Below, one piece after another: positions 21,266 to 31,471 of a stretch of 64,000 nt of DNA. The stretch's first letter is position 1; every line of letters starts with the position of its first letter. The position numbers and the translations under genes were made by a program. The stretch is taken from NCBI RefSeq assembly GCF_035222375.1, contig NC_085888.1, positions 1,798,001 through 1,862,000 on the forward strand, read 5' to 3'. Under the pieces are notes generated by a model. The model saw only the letters and a list, made by a program, of their open reading frames with translations, was not told the origin of the DNA and searched no databases. This stretch comes from Podospora pseudocomata (lineage: Eukaryota; Ascomycota; Sordariomycetes; Sordariales; Podosporaceae).

Positions 21266-22984
21266 TCATACAACCTTCTCGAACCGGAGATACAGCTGCT
21301 CGTTTGCAGGACGTGAGGTGTACCCATCTGACTGATTCGCTACACCCTCATCATCCACAATGTGGCTAGTGTAGTTGGAGTAGATGGCCGCCATCATGAG
21401 TTTCATCTCTGTTGAAGACGTCAGACAGGCAGAAATGCCATCAAAAGCATGAGCACAACTCACCATTCATTGCAAAGTTGGACCCAATACACATCCTACC
21501 GCCTGAACCGAAAGCCCAGAATTGCCTGTTCCGCAGTTTCCTTACGTCTTCTGTTCCCGTCCCCGGCAGCCACCGAGTGTAGTCCCATTTCTCAGCATCT
21601 GGAAAGACTGCCTCGTCACGATGGAGAGTATAGGCCAAAGCTGCCACCCTCACGCCACCCGGCACATGGTACAAGCCTAGACGACAGCCCGCCTCAGGAG
21701 TTTGACGTGGCTGTGGCCCAGGGATTGGCGCGTGAAGGCGTAGTGTTTCTGTCAATACGGCGTGAAGTAGAGGGAGACTGTCCAGCTTTTTGGGATCCGG
21801 CATATCAATCGTTCCATCTGGGCGCTGTCGCAGGTTTGGTGTCATGCCCAGAAGTTCAGTTCTCAGCTTCTCTTGCAGTTCCAATGACTGTGATAGCCTC
21901 CAGGTTAGATATGTAAGGGCCAAGCCAGCCGTTTCCTGGCCTGCCAGCACGTGGTCGAAAAGCTCTGATGCAACTGACAGCCGGAAGTTGGACACAGCCG
22001 GATACAGGAGCGAGTCCTTGCCCTTCGTAGTTTCATCTTTCCGAAGCCCACCAACTAGACTTTTCCATACTACAGGCTCATCCCTTGGGTCAATGTTAGT
22101 TGTGTCGGGAAAGGCGGATATCTGATCACAGAGCCGTAGACACCAGTCGCCAAGCTCCTTATTGGCTGCATCCACCCACTTGGGGCAAAAGGGAATGCCA
22201 ATCTTGCGGCAGAATCTGGTGAACTGTGGCATCTCTTGATCGTAATATCCATAACCCTGGCGGGCCCTGTACAGCTCGAGAAAGTGCTCTCTGTAGGCCT
22301 TGTCGCCTAGAAAGTCGGTTCCATTCCTCAGCCCAAAGAGGTAGCCGGCGATAAAATCCATCGTTGCCGCCATAAACACCGAATAGATATCGATGCCATG
22401 GGGAAGCTGGGTATCTTTGGCGGACCGTTCAAGAATCGGCAGAATCCTCTCGGAAAGAATGGCGTGCCCTTGGGCTGAAGCCGCCGGACTCGACTGCATG
22501 TATGACTTGGAGTAGACATGGGATATCAACCGCTTCCGTGCCGAGTGCTCGGCAGAAGGTCTTGCCGAAAACATGCAGACAGCGCTTTAGAAAGTGTGTA
22601 AGCACAAGTAGAAAGCAAGACGATTGATTGCTGTCTGTGCGTGCCATACCCATAGTTGTCAAAAACAGAATACCACGAAGTCTTCTCAAATCCACCCTGG
22701 TAAACAGTGCGGACACAGTCCACGTCATCGATGCTCAGTTCACTGGGTCCAACTCGGACTATGGGACCGTGACGGCGGTGGGCGGCAAAGAGTGTTTTAT
22801 TTTCTCGATGGGTGAATCGAATCCGCAGGATCCAGAGGCGGGAAAACGGGACAGACCAGTGAGCGTTGGGAATGCGCGCAAGAGGGGAGAACCATGCAGG
22901 CCAAAAGATGAAACGATATGTCAGAAAAGCAAACAAGGCGGCTGCGGCGCAACTCAGCCCTGTGAAGCCATCAGCCATCTTCAT
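21266..22984 (-). CDS. Cytochrome P450 monooxygenase
   Basis: Three exons on the minus strand, 22984-22650, 22584-21464 and 21408-21266, give 532 residues. A hydrophobic N-terminal anchor (LSCAAAALFAFLTYRFIF) suggests the endoplasmic reticulum membrane. The I-helix oxygen-activation motif is AGQETAG, the K-helix ExxR is ETLRLHAP, and the haem loop is FGSGGRMCIGSNFA with the Cys ligand. SARPSAEHSARKRLISHVYSKS is typical of the C-helix region of fungal P450s related to pisatin demethylase. The start could also be the ATG six bases downstream or one at 23080; the one chosen is nearest the anchor. It stands alone, with no neighbouring biosynthetic enzyme, so the substrate is unknown. It is divergent to the F-box gene with about 400 bases between the starts. 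Confidence 0.92.
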
Positions 22985-23384
22985 AGGCTTCCAAAACGTC
23001 TCTGACTCTTTTCCCTTTTGATGCGGGCTCGCTTTCAACGTGCATGAAAGATTGATGACTGCAGACAGGTTGGGAGTCAATTGGCCTTGGCCGGGTAATC
23101 TGGCTGCCCGATTGAGACTCGCGCTGATGTATTATTGGTCAAAATCTTTACGCTAGCCCGTTTGTGGCTAGTGCGGCAGTTGAGTCACGGCATTGATAGA
23201 TGACCCTCGGAATCCACTTCAGAAGTTCCATCCAGTGTTGTGTCATTGGTTCCTGTCGACCAAGTCAAAAGCAAGCAGCAGACGGTTGATATTCAACATC
23301 AACGTCTCTTCATCTTCATACAACCTTTGCTTTACAAACAGCAAACTGTGTATATTTCATTGGCCGCTCTTAGTTTCAGAAGCA
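22985..23384. promoter_or_regulatory. Divergent promoter region of P450 and F-box genes
   Basis: Four hundred bases lie between two start codons facing away from each other and must contain both promoters. No TATA box or named operator stands out by eye. Confidence 0.5.
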
Positions 23385-25330
23385 ATGGGGTCCTCGGTGC
23401 CCAGAAGCTTCATCGACCTTCCGCTGGAAATCCAGTTCCTGGTTTTCGCCAACTTTGACTGTGCACGCGACCTTCGAGCGCTTGCCTTGACTTGCAAGAA
23501 GCTGCATAGCGCTGTCAACAACGATGGATGGCGACGTTTCGTGGAACGCAGTTTTCCCTCTCTGTCTATTCCCATTCCAAACGGAAATCGCCACACCTGG
23601 GAACAACTTGCCGAATCACTCACCTGGCAAAGTCGATGCTGGGACCGGCGAGCTCTGCAATTCCAAGTTCTACTACACTCACCACACGGCGATGAGGTGA
23701 GACGGCACCGAGGGAATGCGAGGGGGAGAGGTCTATTCCACTCTGTTGTTGATGCTCATTTCGACCCAGCCACCCATGAAGAGCTCGTTGTATGGGGTGC
23801 CGGAGAAGACATCGTTGGCCGGTATAGGGAGCGCCAGGGACCGGACAAGCCATCCAAGTGTTCGTGGCACAGCGTTAATGGCAAGGAACTGGGCTTCAGA
23901 GCGGCTTACGATGATGTCAACTCGGTAAAGATCGTCAACCACCACACCGGACGAGCTGTTGTCACTGGAAGGCACAATGGAACACTGTCGCTCATATCAG
24001 CGGAACCGGATCGCTTTGGCCAGCTCATCTCGGAGTTCAAGTTCGGTCCTCCAGAAACATCTGAAACAAACAACGGCTCAGAACCGGAAAATCTCAGTTC
24101 GTTGGATGTTCTCCAACACGGCTCCAACACAAGAATAGCGGCTGCCACGAGGAATGGCCTGGCCGTATTCGACCTTCCTGCGGACGCCACAACCGAACTA
24201 GAGCTATCTGCTACATTTGATCTCAAAACAGAGATATTCTCTCTGAACACCTCGAGACTCAGTCGTGCCAAATGGATGGAACAGGGCGAAACCGTTGCAT
24301 TGGCTTTGAGTGGCTCTCCCGATCCTCTCCGTTACCTCTCCCTGACACCAACGGGCATCACTCATCACACAGCTGCCAAGAATGCATCAATTGCGGCTCA
24401 GTTTGAGCTCAAGGACAATGGAAATATCTGTCCCAATTCTCTAGAACCTGTTTGTCGGACTGGAGGCTGCAGAACCAGTCTACTTCTCAGCGCGTGGCGA
24501 GATGGGACTATCAGGTGCGTCAACCTGACAGCTTCCGAACCGCGTCTGGCCATGGTACTAACACCGTCTGTAGGTTACAAGACTTACGCACACCATCACC
24601 GTTTGACGCTGTCTATCAAGACAATGTTGATCCATGGGTTGATGCTGAGGCCCTCATGACATACGGCACAGAGCGCTTCGTTGCCGGAGGCGGGGATGGC
24701 CTCACCGTCAAGATATTCGACTTTCGCTGGGAACGACCCTACCATCACACCTCAGGTCTTCCGTGTCTGAACTCATCGCCATTCCCAGGACCCTCGCAAG
24801 CGTTCTTGAAAAATCCTACAAAGTCAAATCTCGGCAATGAAAGGTGCAAGCAAGGACGAGCGTGCCAGTACCACGAGCTCTCAAAACACATCTACTATAG
24901 ACCGAACGCCAAGTTTTACCTTTCCAGGTCGCTGATCAACAGCAGCGCCAGCATCTGGTCGCTTGCCCGAGGGTCAGACATCTCGCCCAACTTTTACATT
25001 GGCATTTCGGGCGGAGTTATCGAAGCCAATCTGGAGCCGTGTCCAAACAACTACCCACCGGACCGGCCCACTACCGACCCTAATTTTGGATTCCCAGACT
25101 GGAGAGGACGTGCGGCAGATGGCAGCGGGTACATGAGCAGACAGGTCTCGCCGGCTCTTATGGAGATTGGGGACGGTTATGCATACAAGCAGAACGACAG
25201 ACCGATACTGCTTCCCAGGCTGCAGGACTGTGGTGGTCCTCCGAGCTGGTCTGGCCCGATACTAAAGCTCTCCAAGTATCACCGACTCGATATGAACTAT
25301 CAGACAAGGGGGGACTTTGTGTGGGGTTGA
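23385..25330 (+). CDS. F-box protein with a WD40-like C-terminal region
   Basis: Exons 23385-24514 and 24574-25330 give 628 residues. The F-box is at residues about 6-55 (FIDLPLEIQFLVFANFDC ... LALTCKKLHSAV), the part that binds Skp1 in SCF ubiquitin ligases. The rest has scattered beta-strand repeats reminiscent of degenerate WD40 blades, for example GRAVVTGRHNGTLSLISA, LLLSAWRDGTIRLQDL and RFVAGGGDGLTVKIFDFRW, the last two spanning the splice junction. The substrate is not predictable. The intron (24515-24573) has a perfect ACTAAC branch site. The gene is divergent to the P450. F-box proteins of this layout are common and variable in filamentous fungi. Confidence 0.85.
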
Positions 25331-26015
25331 CCATACATCAGGGATAGAAAACTGGACATATCACGGGACCATTCCTCTGAAGCATTCCAAAGCAGCCAAC
25401 ATCCCAACATTTCGTGTTTCCATGCCAGGAACAGCATGCTGAGAAGCCTCTGTTCCCCAGCTGACCAGGTCAGATGAACAGTGGTTGAACCTGGAGAAAA
25501 CGGCCGGGATGGTGCGGCTTAGCTAACAACTGGGGAAATGGGGTGACCCGATTGGTTGGCTACGTCAAAGCTGGGCTGAAAAAGGCCAAGACAAATGCCG
25601 AGACTTTCTGGGATTGCCGGATCTGAACGGATGGGGTGGGTCGCGCTCGGGACGAGGGACGGACGTGCATGCACTTGCGACCCGGGAAATCATCTTGTCG
25701 GGAATACATCAGACATTTGGAGTATCGTTTATTTGGGATGTTATCTTTTTGGAGATGTAGACAGTATGTACATACAGAGTTGGGACCAACAGCATCGAAC
25801 CACAACCTGAGACAGGTCTGCAAGGGGAGAATTGGGGAAAAAGGCGTGGTTTGGGGGATTTATAAAGAGCGAAGAAGCCCAGGCTTGAAATGATCAAATG
25901 TGATGTCAGACATTACCCCTCCATAGCCGTGCTTCTGCCGACGGCGGCCGGTCGAGGGGCACGGCCCCGTACAAAAGTGACAAACCTCCTGCAGATGAGT
26001 TCAACAAGGTACAAG

Positions 26016-26042
26016 CTCACACACATACACACACACACACAC
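26016..26042. repeat. (CA)n microsatellite
   Basis: About twelve CA units with one interruption, directly beside a GC-rich block in the FBPase upstream region. Confidence 0.8.
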
Positions 26043-26060
26043 CCCGGGGGGCGGGGCGGG
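26042..26060. promoter_or_regulatory. GC-rich block with CreA-type SYGGRG sites
   Basis: CCGGGG and GCGGGG, both fitting the SYGGRG consensus of the carbon-catabolite repressor CreA/Mig1, stand in a GC-rich block about 540 bases upstream of the gluconeogenic FBPase start. A second GC-rich block follows at 26185-26230. Glucose repression of FBPase genes is well established in fungi; that these sites mediate it here is inference, and the consensus is degenerate. Confidence 0.35.
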
Positions 26061-26586
26061 TGGTGATCCCTGGGTGGACGGATGGATAAGGACGGGCGGA
26101 ATTAACGTGGGATAATACGTTTCGTTAGACACACAATCACAGATACCGGTGCCTTGTGCCGTCGGGTCGGGTGTTTTTGGCTCCAAGGGGGGCGGGGGGG
26201 AGTGTGTCTTTTGCTGGCCTGGGGGCGCGGTCGAGGAAAATAGATAAGTTGGCTGTTCTGGCCGTTTCAAACTTTCATTGTTGTTCCTGTTCTTTTTCTT
26301 CTCCCCATTATACCTGGTTGTTCCACTCATACTCGAATCCACTTCGTCATATCTTGTTTGACGACATCATCACCAACAAGAGCCCTTGTTGCCCACCTTG
26401 CTTGCTTGTGTGTGTATAAGTCAAGCTTCGGTTTCCATTCACCCGATTGGTTTGACGGCGTCATAAAGTAGATCCCGCTTTGACTTATACACTACTTCAA
26501 GGTCTACCACCACCAACATCATCATCACAAACTTCACATAGCTGTTTTCTTCTCACAAACAGCAAAACATAACAACTACCGTCAAG

Positions 26587-27754
26587 ATGGTTTCAGCATA
26601 CACCAGCAACGGCTCCGAGGGCGAGACGGAGAAGATCAACACCAACATTGTGACGCTCACCCGGTTCTTGACTGAAGAGCAAGTCAAGCACAAGGAGGCC
26701 ACCGGTGACTTTACGTACGTTTCTTCTTACCAATTCCCTCCCCCCATATTCATTCACCTCTAACAATCTCATGTCTTCAGGCTCCTCTGCCACGCCCTCC
26801 AATTCTCCTTCAAGTCCATTGCCTACTACATCCGCCGCGCCACCCTCGTCAACCTCACCGGCCTCGCCGGCAGCTCCAACACGACAGGCGACGACCAAAA
26901 AAAGCTCGACGTCATCTCCAACGACCTCTTCATCGAGGCTATGCGCTCGTCGGGTAAATGCGCCTTGCTGGTGTCGGAAGAAGAGGAGGAAGTAATCTAC
27001 TTTAAAGACGCCAAAGACGCGCGCTACGCCGTAGCCTGCGATCCAATCGACGGCTCCTCCAACCTCGACGCTGGTGTTTCCGTCGGGACAATCTTTGCGA
27101 TTCACAAGCTGGCTGAGGGGTCGACGGGAACAAAAGAAGACATCCTCAAGCCCGGGACGGAGCTTGTCGCGGCGGGGTTCACCATGTACGGTGCGTCCGC
27201 CCAGCTGGTGATTACGATGAAGGGGGGGAGCGTGAACGGGTTTACGCTGGATAACGGGGTGGGGGAGTTCATCCTGACGCATCCGGACATGAGGCTGCCG
27301 AAGAAGAGGAGTATTTACAGTGTGAATGAGGGGAATAGTTTGTATTGGGAGGATAATGTGAAGGAGTATTTTAATAGTCTGAAGGAGGCGAAGGAGGAGG
27401 GGGGGAAGCCGTATAGTGCCAGGTATATCGGGAGCATGGTGGCGGATGCGTACAGGACGTTGCTTTATGGGGGGGTGTTTGCCTACCCGGCGGACAAGAA
27501 GAGTCCGAAGGGGAAGTTGAGGATTTTGTATGAGTGTGCGCCGATGGCGATGGTTTTTGAGAACGGTGAGTTTGACACATGGGTCTATGGGCAAGGGAGA
27601 TATGATGCTGACAGTGATTATAGCTGGTGGCCAGGCGGTTGACAGCCAGATGAGGAGATTGATGGAGGTGGTGCCGGAGCATATTCACGACAAGAGTGGA
27701 ATTTTCATGGGCAGCTGGGATGAGATTGAGAAGGTCAAGTCCTTCCACAAGTGA
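26587..27754 (+). CDS. fbp1: Fructose-1,6-bisphosphatase
   Basis: The enzyme hydrolyses fructose 1,6-bisphosphate to fructose 6-phosphate, the committed step of gluconeogenesis. Exons 26587-26714, 26781-27565 and 27624-27754 give 347 residues, normal for the family. The metal-binding signature DPIDGSSNLD is near residue 135, and GKLRILYECAPMAMVFE, near residue 290, leads into the substrate-binding C-terminus. The N-terminus contains TLTRFLTEEQ, as in other fungal enzymes. Both introns have consensus donors. The codon third position changes from mostly C before about 27180 to mostly G after it. Intact and confidently identified. Confidence 0.97.
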
Positions 27755-28165
27755 GGGGTATGACAAGAACATCATGACATGATTGAAGCGATGGAAGTCA
27801 AGTTTGGGTATTTCTTTTTTTTTTCTTTCTCATTTTACTACACATGCATTCACCACGAGGTGTTTTTTTTTTCTCTTTTTTTTTTCTTTTTTTTGGTAAT
27901 CTTTCAATGAATGAATTCGATATCATGAGAATGTTCCTTGGTGTTTGATGTGTAATGTCTCGTGCTCTTCTGAGAACATGGAATCGGACTGGACACCGGC
28001 CCCCGCGGTGAAACCGTTCACAAGTGGTGTGTGTGTATGCAGGTACTATTTGACCATCAGAGTCAATCGCTTGAACCTAAAGCAAAACAACTTCCTGACC
28101 GTTATTTGTCGATGTTGAGGCTGTCTCCTTCACCACGAAATAGTTGACACACAAAAAGTATGTTC
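27755..28165. other. 3' flank of FBPase with polypyrimidine tracts
   Basis: Two T-rich tracts (about 27808-27835 and 27862-27895) lie in the 3' UTR region of the FBPase gene, followed by unremarkable sequence. No gene. Confidence 0.5.
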
Positions 28166-28305
28166 ACATGCCTTAAATAATAGTTTATAGGCCTTCAAAG
28201 ATAGTTAATAGGCCTTTGGGAATATTCAAAAGGCCTATTAACTATCTTTAAAGGCCTATAAACTATCTTACAAGGCCTATGGAACTATCCTGTATGGGCA
28301 TGTTA
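28166..28305. repeat. Palindromic AGGCCT array with exact 21-bp period
   Basis: AGGCCT occurs at 28189, 28210, 28231, 28252 and 28273, always exactly 21 bases apart, with variants in phase at 28168 (ATGCCT) and 28294. The spacers carry an A/T-rich GATAGTTAAT-type core that reads one way on the left and is its reverse complement on the right. The whole array is therefore an inverted repeat centred near 28225, with inner arms of about 31 bases differing at one position. ACATGCC at the left edge mirrors GGCATGT at the right edge. No coding capacity and no clear target-site duplication. It could be a MITE-like element or a bound-protein array. Confidence 0.8.
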
Positions 28306-28655
28306 ACCTACTTTAAGTATCCTCAATTATCTTGTGGCAAGGGTGGCTGTTTATGGTGCCTGAGTAAGTCCGGTTTTGGAGTTGCAGCGGGCATGGGCGA
28401 TCGACAAGACCTTAGCAGAGAGAGGGTTTGAGGGATATCTCACATGCCAATTGGGCTATTTTTGTTTCTTCCCCAGAGTTTCTAACTACCCCATGATTAT
28501 GGAATCCATGGAGATTCTTTTTTTGAAGAGACAAACCAAAAAAAGTCGGGGAACCGGGGATTGCCCAGGCGGCGGAAAACATCTTGCATGTGAAAGGAGC
28601 TGGATGCATCAGAGGAAAACGCACCCCGGGTCGCACTAGGCCGCATTTGGCTATG

Positions 28656-28661
28656 CCTCGG
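28656..28661 (+). promoter_or_regulatory. CCTCGG hexamer (possible FarA/FarB site)
   Basis: CCTCGG is the core bound by the fatty-acid-responsive regulators FarA and FarB in Aspergillus, upstream of beta-oxidation and peroxisome genes. This copy is about 350 bases before the thiolase start. A six-base site is expected often by chance, so the call rests on its position upstream of a beta-oxidation gene and a second copy nearby. Confidence 0.35.
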
Positions 28662-28813
28662 CCTTTTTCTGACATCACCTGGACCCGCGGCTGGCCACGG
28701 AGCACACGGCAGCGAAACCTCGCCTCACGCGGGCGCCGTGGGTGGACAGTTTCGCTGTGGAATGCGCTTTTCGACCTTGGCTGTTGTGTTCAGCGAGGGA
28801 AACAACCGCTACT

Positions 28814-28819
28814 CCGAGG
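28814..28819 (-). promoter_or_regulatory. CCGAGG hexamer (reverse CCTCGG)
   Basis: This is the same motif in the opposite orientation, about 195 bases upstream of the thiolase ATG and 158 bases after the first copy. Same caveat about chance. Confidence 0.35.
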
Positions 28820-29012
28820 TATCTTTTTGAATTATAACCATCTCCAACCCCCGCCCCCCTCCATCCGTTTCTCTGTTTGTCGTGCCACTACCTTTTAAAA
28901 CCTATCCTTCCCTTCTCTTTGTTGTGTCCTACAACTTCTGACCCTGTATAACTCCTTGTTCCACTACTTTTTCAAGTCCCTTGGCTCGTTACAAGATCCA
29001 CAAACCGCAACA

Positions 29013-30388
29013 ATGGGTGGTGAGTAGACTTCCTACCGATGACCGGCGCGTGACGGCTGACATTCCGTGGTGAAGCTCTCGACAGACTTTCTCAGCTGGG
29101 CAACCAGATCTCCGGCGGCGCCTCCGCAGGCGGCAAGGCCAAGCTCCTGGAGAAGAACCCCGATGATGTGAGTTTGACCTGGACACATGACAACCGCGGC
29201 GCATAACTGACATGCCTTGTTCAACAGATCGTCGTTACCGCTGCCCTCCGGACGGCCATCACAAGAGGTGGAAAGGGTAGCTTCAAGGACACAGCCGCCG
29301 CCGACCTGATGGCTGGTGCCCTCAAGTCCATCATCGAGCGCTCCAAGATCAACCCCGCCCTGGTCGAGGATATTGTTGTCGGCACCGTCCTCGCCCCCGG
29401 TGGTGGCGCCACCGAGATGCGCGCTGCCGCTCTCGTTGCCGGCTTCCCCGACTCCACCGCCGTCCACACCCTCAACCGCCAGTGCTCTTCCGGTCTCCAG
29501 GCCTGCGTTGACATTGCCAACGCCATCCGCTCCGGCCAGATCGAGGTCGGCATCGGCGCCGGTGTCGAGTCCATGTCCACTCAGTATGGCCCCGGCGCCG
29601 TGACCGAGTTCTCCGAGCTCCTCGAGAGTCACCCCGAGGCTGCCAACTGCAAGGTCCCCATGGGTGTCCTCTCTGAGCAGATGGCCAAGGCCAAGGGCGT
29701 CACCCGTGCCGTCCAGGATCAGTTCGCTGCCGCCTCCTTCCAGAAGGCCGTCAAGGCCCAGAAGGCTGGTCTCTTCAAGGAAGAGATCGCTCCCCTCAAG
29801 GTCAAGTACGAGGACCCCAAGTCCGGCGAGACCAAGGAGATTGTCGTCGACAAGGACGATGGCATCCGTGAGGGTGTCACCGTCGAGTCCCTCGGCAAGA
29901 TCCGTGCTGCCTTCGCCAAGGACGGCAGCATCCACGCCGGCAACGCCTCCCAGGTTTCCGACGGTGCCGCCGCCGTTCTCCTCATGAAGCGCTCCACCGC
30001 AGAGAAGCTCGGCCAGACCATCCTCGGCAAGTACGTCAACGCTTCCATCGTTGGTGTGCCCCCTCTTCTCATGGGTCTCGGCCCCTGGAAGGCCATCCCC
30101 AAGGTGTTCGAGCTCACTGGCATCACCAAGGAGGACGTTGACATCTTTGAGATCAACGAAGCTTTCGCCTCTCAGTGCCTCTTCTGCGCCAACGAGCTTG
30201 GCATCCCTGCTGAGAAGATCAACCCCAAGGGTGGTGCCATTGCTTTCGGCCACCCTCTCGGCTGCACCGGTGCCAGACAGGTGTCCACCCTCCTCTACGA
30301 GCTCAAGAGGACAAACCAGAAGATTGGTGTCACTTCCATGTGCATTGGTACTGGTATGGGTATGGCTGCTGTCTGGGTTGCCGAGTAA
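29013..30388 (+). CDS. pot1: 3-ketoacyl-CoA thiolase, peroxisomal (PTS2)
   Basis: The enzyme cleaves 3-ketoacyl-CoA with CoA in the last step of peroxisomal beta-oxidation. Exons 29013-29019, 29076-29167 and 29228-30388 give 419 residues. The first coding exon is only seven bases (ATGGGTG). Residues 5-13, RLSQLGNQI, fit the PTS2 import signal (R-L-x5-Q/H-hydrophobic). Catalytic residues are visible: the acyl-accepting Cys in RQCSSGLQA, His in AFGHPLGCTGARQ, and the second Cys in SMCIGTGMGM. NEAFASQ, typical of thiolases, is present. Codons end in C throughout, indicating strong expression, unlike neighbouring genes whose usage drifts to G. Intact. Confidence 0.96.
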
Positions 30389-31471
30389 GTGGAAGAAGGA
30401 AAGGATTGAACAAAAATCATCATTCATTTTTGGTTTGGCAAGCGAAATCATTTTGGGCATTTTTCATGATATTTTTTTCCTTTTTGTATTACTCGATTAA
30501 TGAGAGGAGGCCGTCGTGTCGTCACGTTCGTCTGGCTGTGTAACTCTAGAGGACAATTTCAAAGGAACAGGGAGCAGAGTTGGTTATACCTTAGGTAGCT
30601 ACAGTATGGGAGGGGCAAGAGTTCAACTGTGTGCTTGGACAAATACACACAGTTACAAGGCATTATCTTTTGGAGCGTTGTTTTATCTGCATGTGAATTT
30701 ATCAGGAGCAAGTTCATTGGCCTCGAGAAGTCGAGAAGTAACTGACAGAATGGTGGATAATTACTGTGTGGGGTAGGAGACGTAGTGGGGATGGCTTGAA
30801 AGCTGGCCAATCAGAAACCTTGTATTGTTCTGGGGTGCCGTCACCGCTCTGGGGGATGTGAGTCCTCTTTCTCAATTGGAATTACTAGAAGGCCAGCCCA
30901 GTCGCTTCCGGACCTTTTCATGGAGTTCAACATCTCCATTTATCTAGTATTTTTCAACCTCGACATTTCTGCAGCGTTCACGAAGAACCCATCAAAATCC
31001 TCGGCATCGATTTCTATCCCGGTACCCTCTGGTTCTCAAAGCTTCCCGGTCCTGCGGTTCACGGTGCAAGGTCTAGGATTCTCGGCGTTCGATTGGTTAC
31101 ACGCCCCGATATTCACGATTCGATATTCGAGACAAATCCGATTGCGGTTTTTGCGAGCCCTGCAAGTTTCGAAACCCCGCATACTCCCCCGTTACTCGTA
31201 CTCCGGTGCTCTATGACGAATTGAAGGTTGGAGGGGGGGAAATATACATTGGCACTACGCCGTTACCGGCTTTGTTGACCACAGACAGGCTTTAGAGCCA
31301 GCAAGGCTGTGAACGGCCTAGGGAAGAAGGTGTTGTTCACAGTGCGTCTTTTCAGAGCCGGACAGGTTTCTTTGAAGTGCCCCGCGGCAGGTGGTGCAGG
31401 AAACTGTCTCGGAAGGACAAAAAAAAAAGGGGGACGTTAGGTCGAAATAGGGCACAGCAAAAGGGCCTGTC
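30389..31471. other. Intergenic, thiolase to Tco89-like gene
   Basis: No gene is supported. One 98-codon frame at 30920-31216 has no recognisable feature. The right end should hold the promoter of the gene starting at 31472. Confidence 0.5.

Larger units (their letters stand above)
25331..26586 (+). other. Intergenic; promoter of the FBPase gene
   Basis: No gene is supported. A CA microsatellite lies at 26016-26042 and GC-rich blocks at 26042-26060 and 26185-26230. The last 300 bases have the CA/CT-rich character of a fungal 5' UTR. Confidence 0.55.
28306..29012 (+). other. Promoter and 5' UTR of the thiolase gene
   Basis: No gene is supported between the repeat array and the thiolase start. 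The last 150 bases are CT-rich, as in strongly expressed fungal genes. Two CCTCGG-type hexamers are listed separately. Confidence 0.5.

Noticed and set aside
21266-25330. P450 with neighbours as a secondary-metabolite cluster
   Set aside because: The adjacent genes are an F-box protein, a SET protein and FBPase. The only polyketide synthase is 29 kb away, with housekeeping genes between.
28166-28305. The regular repeats as a CRISPR array
   Set aside because: Repeats of six bases with related, inverted spacers, no cas genes, and a eukaryotic genome.
29033-30460. 475-codon minus-strand frame antisense to the thiolase
   Set aside because: The strict C-ending codon bias of the thiolase removes stops on the other strand. 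The thiolase is certain and the antisense product has no recognisable domain.
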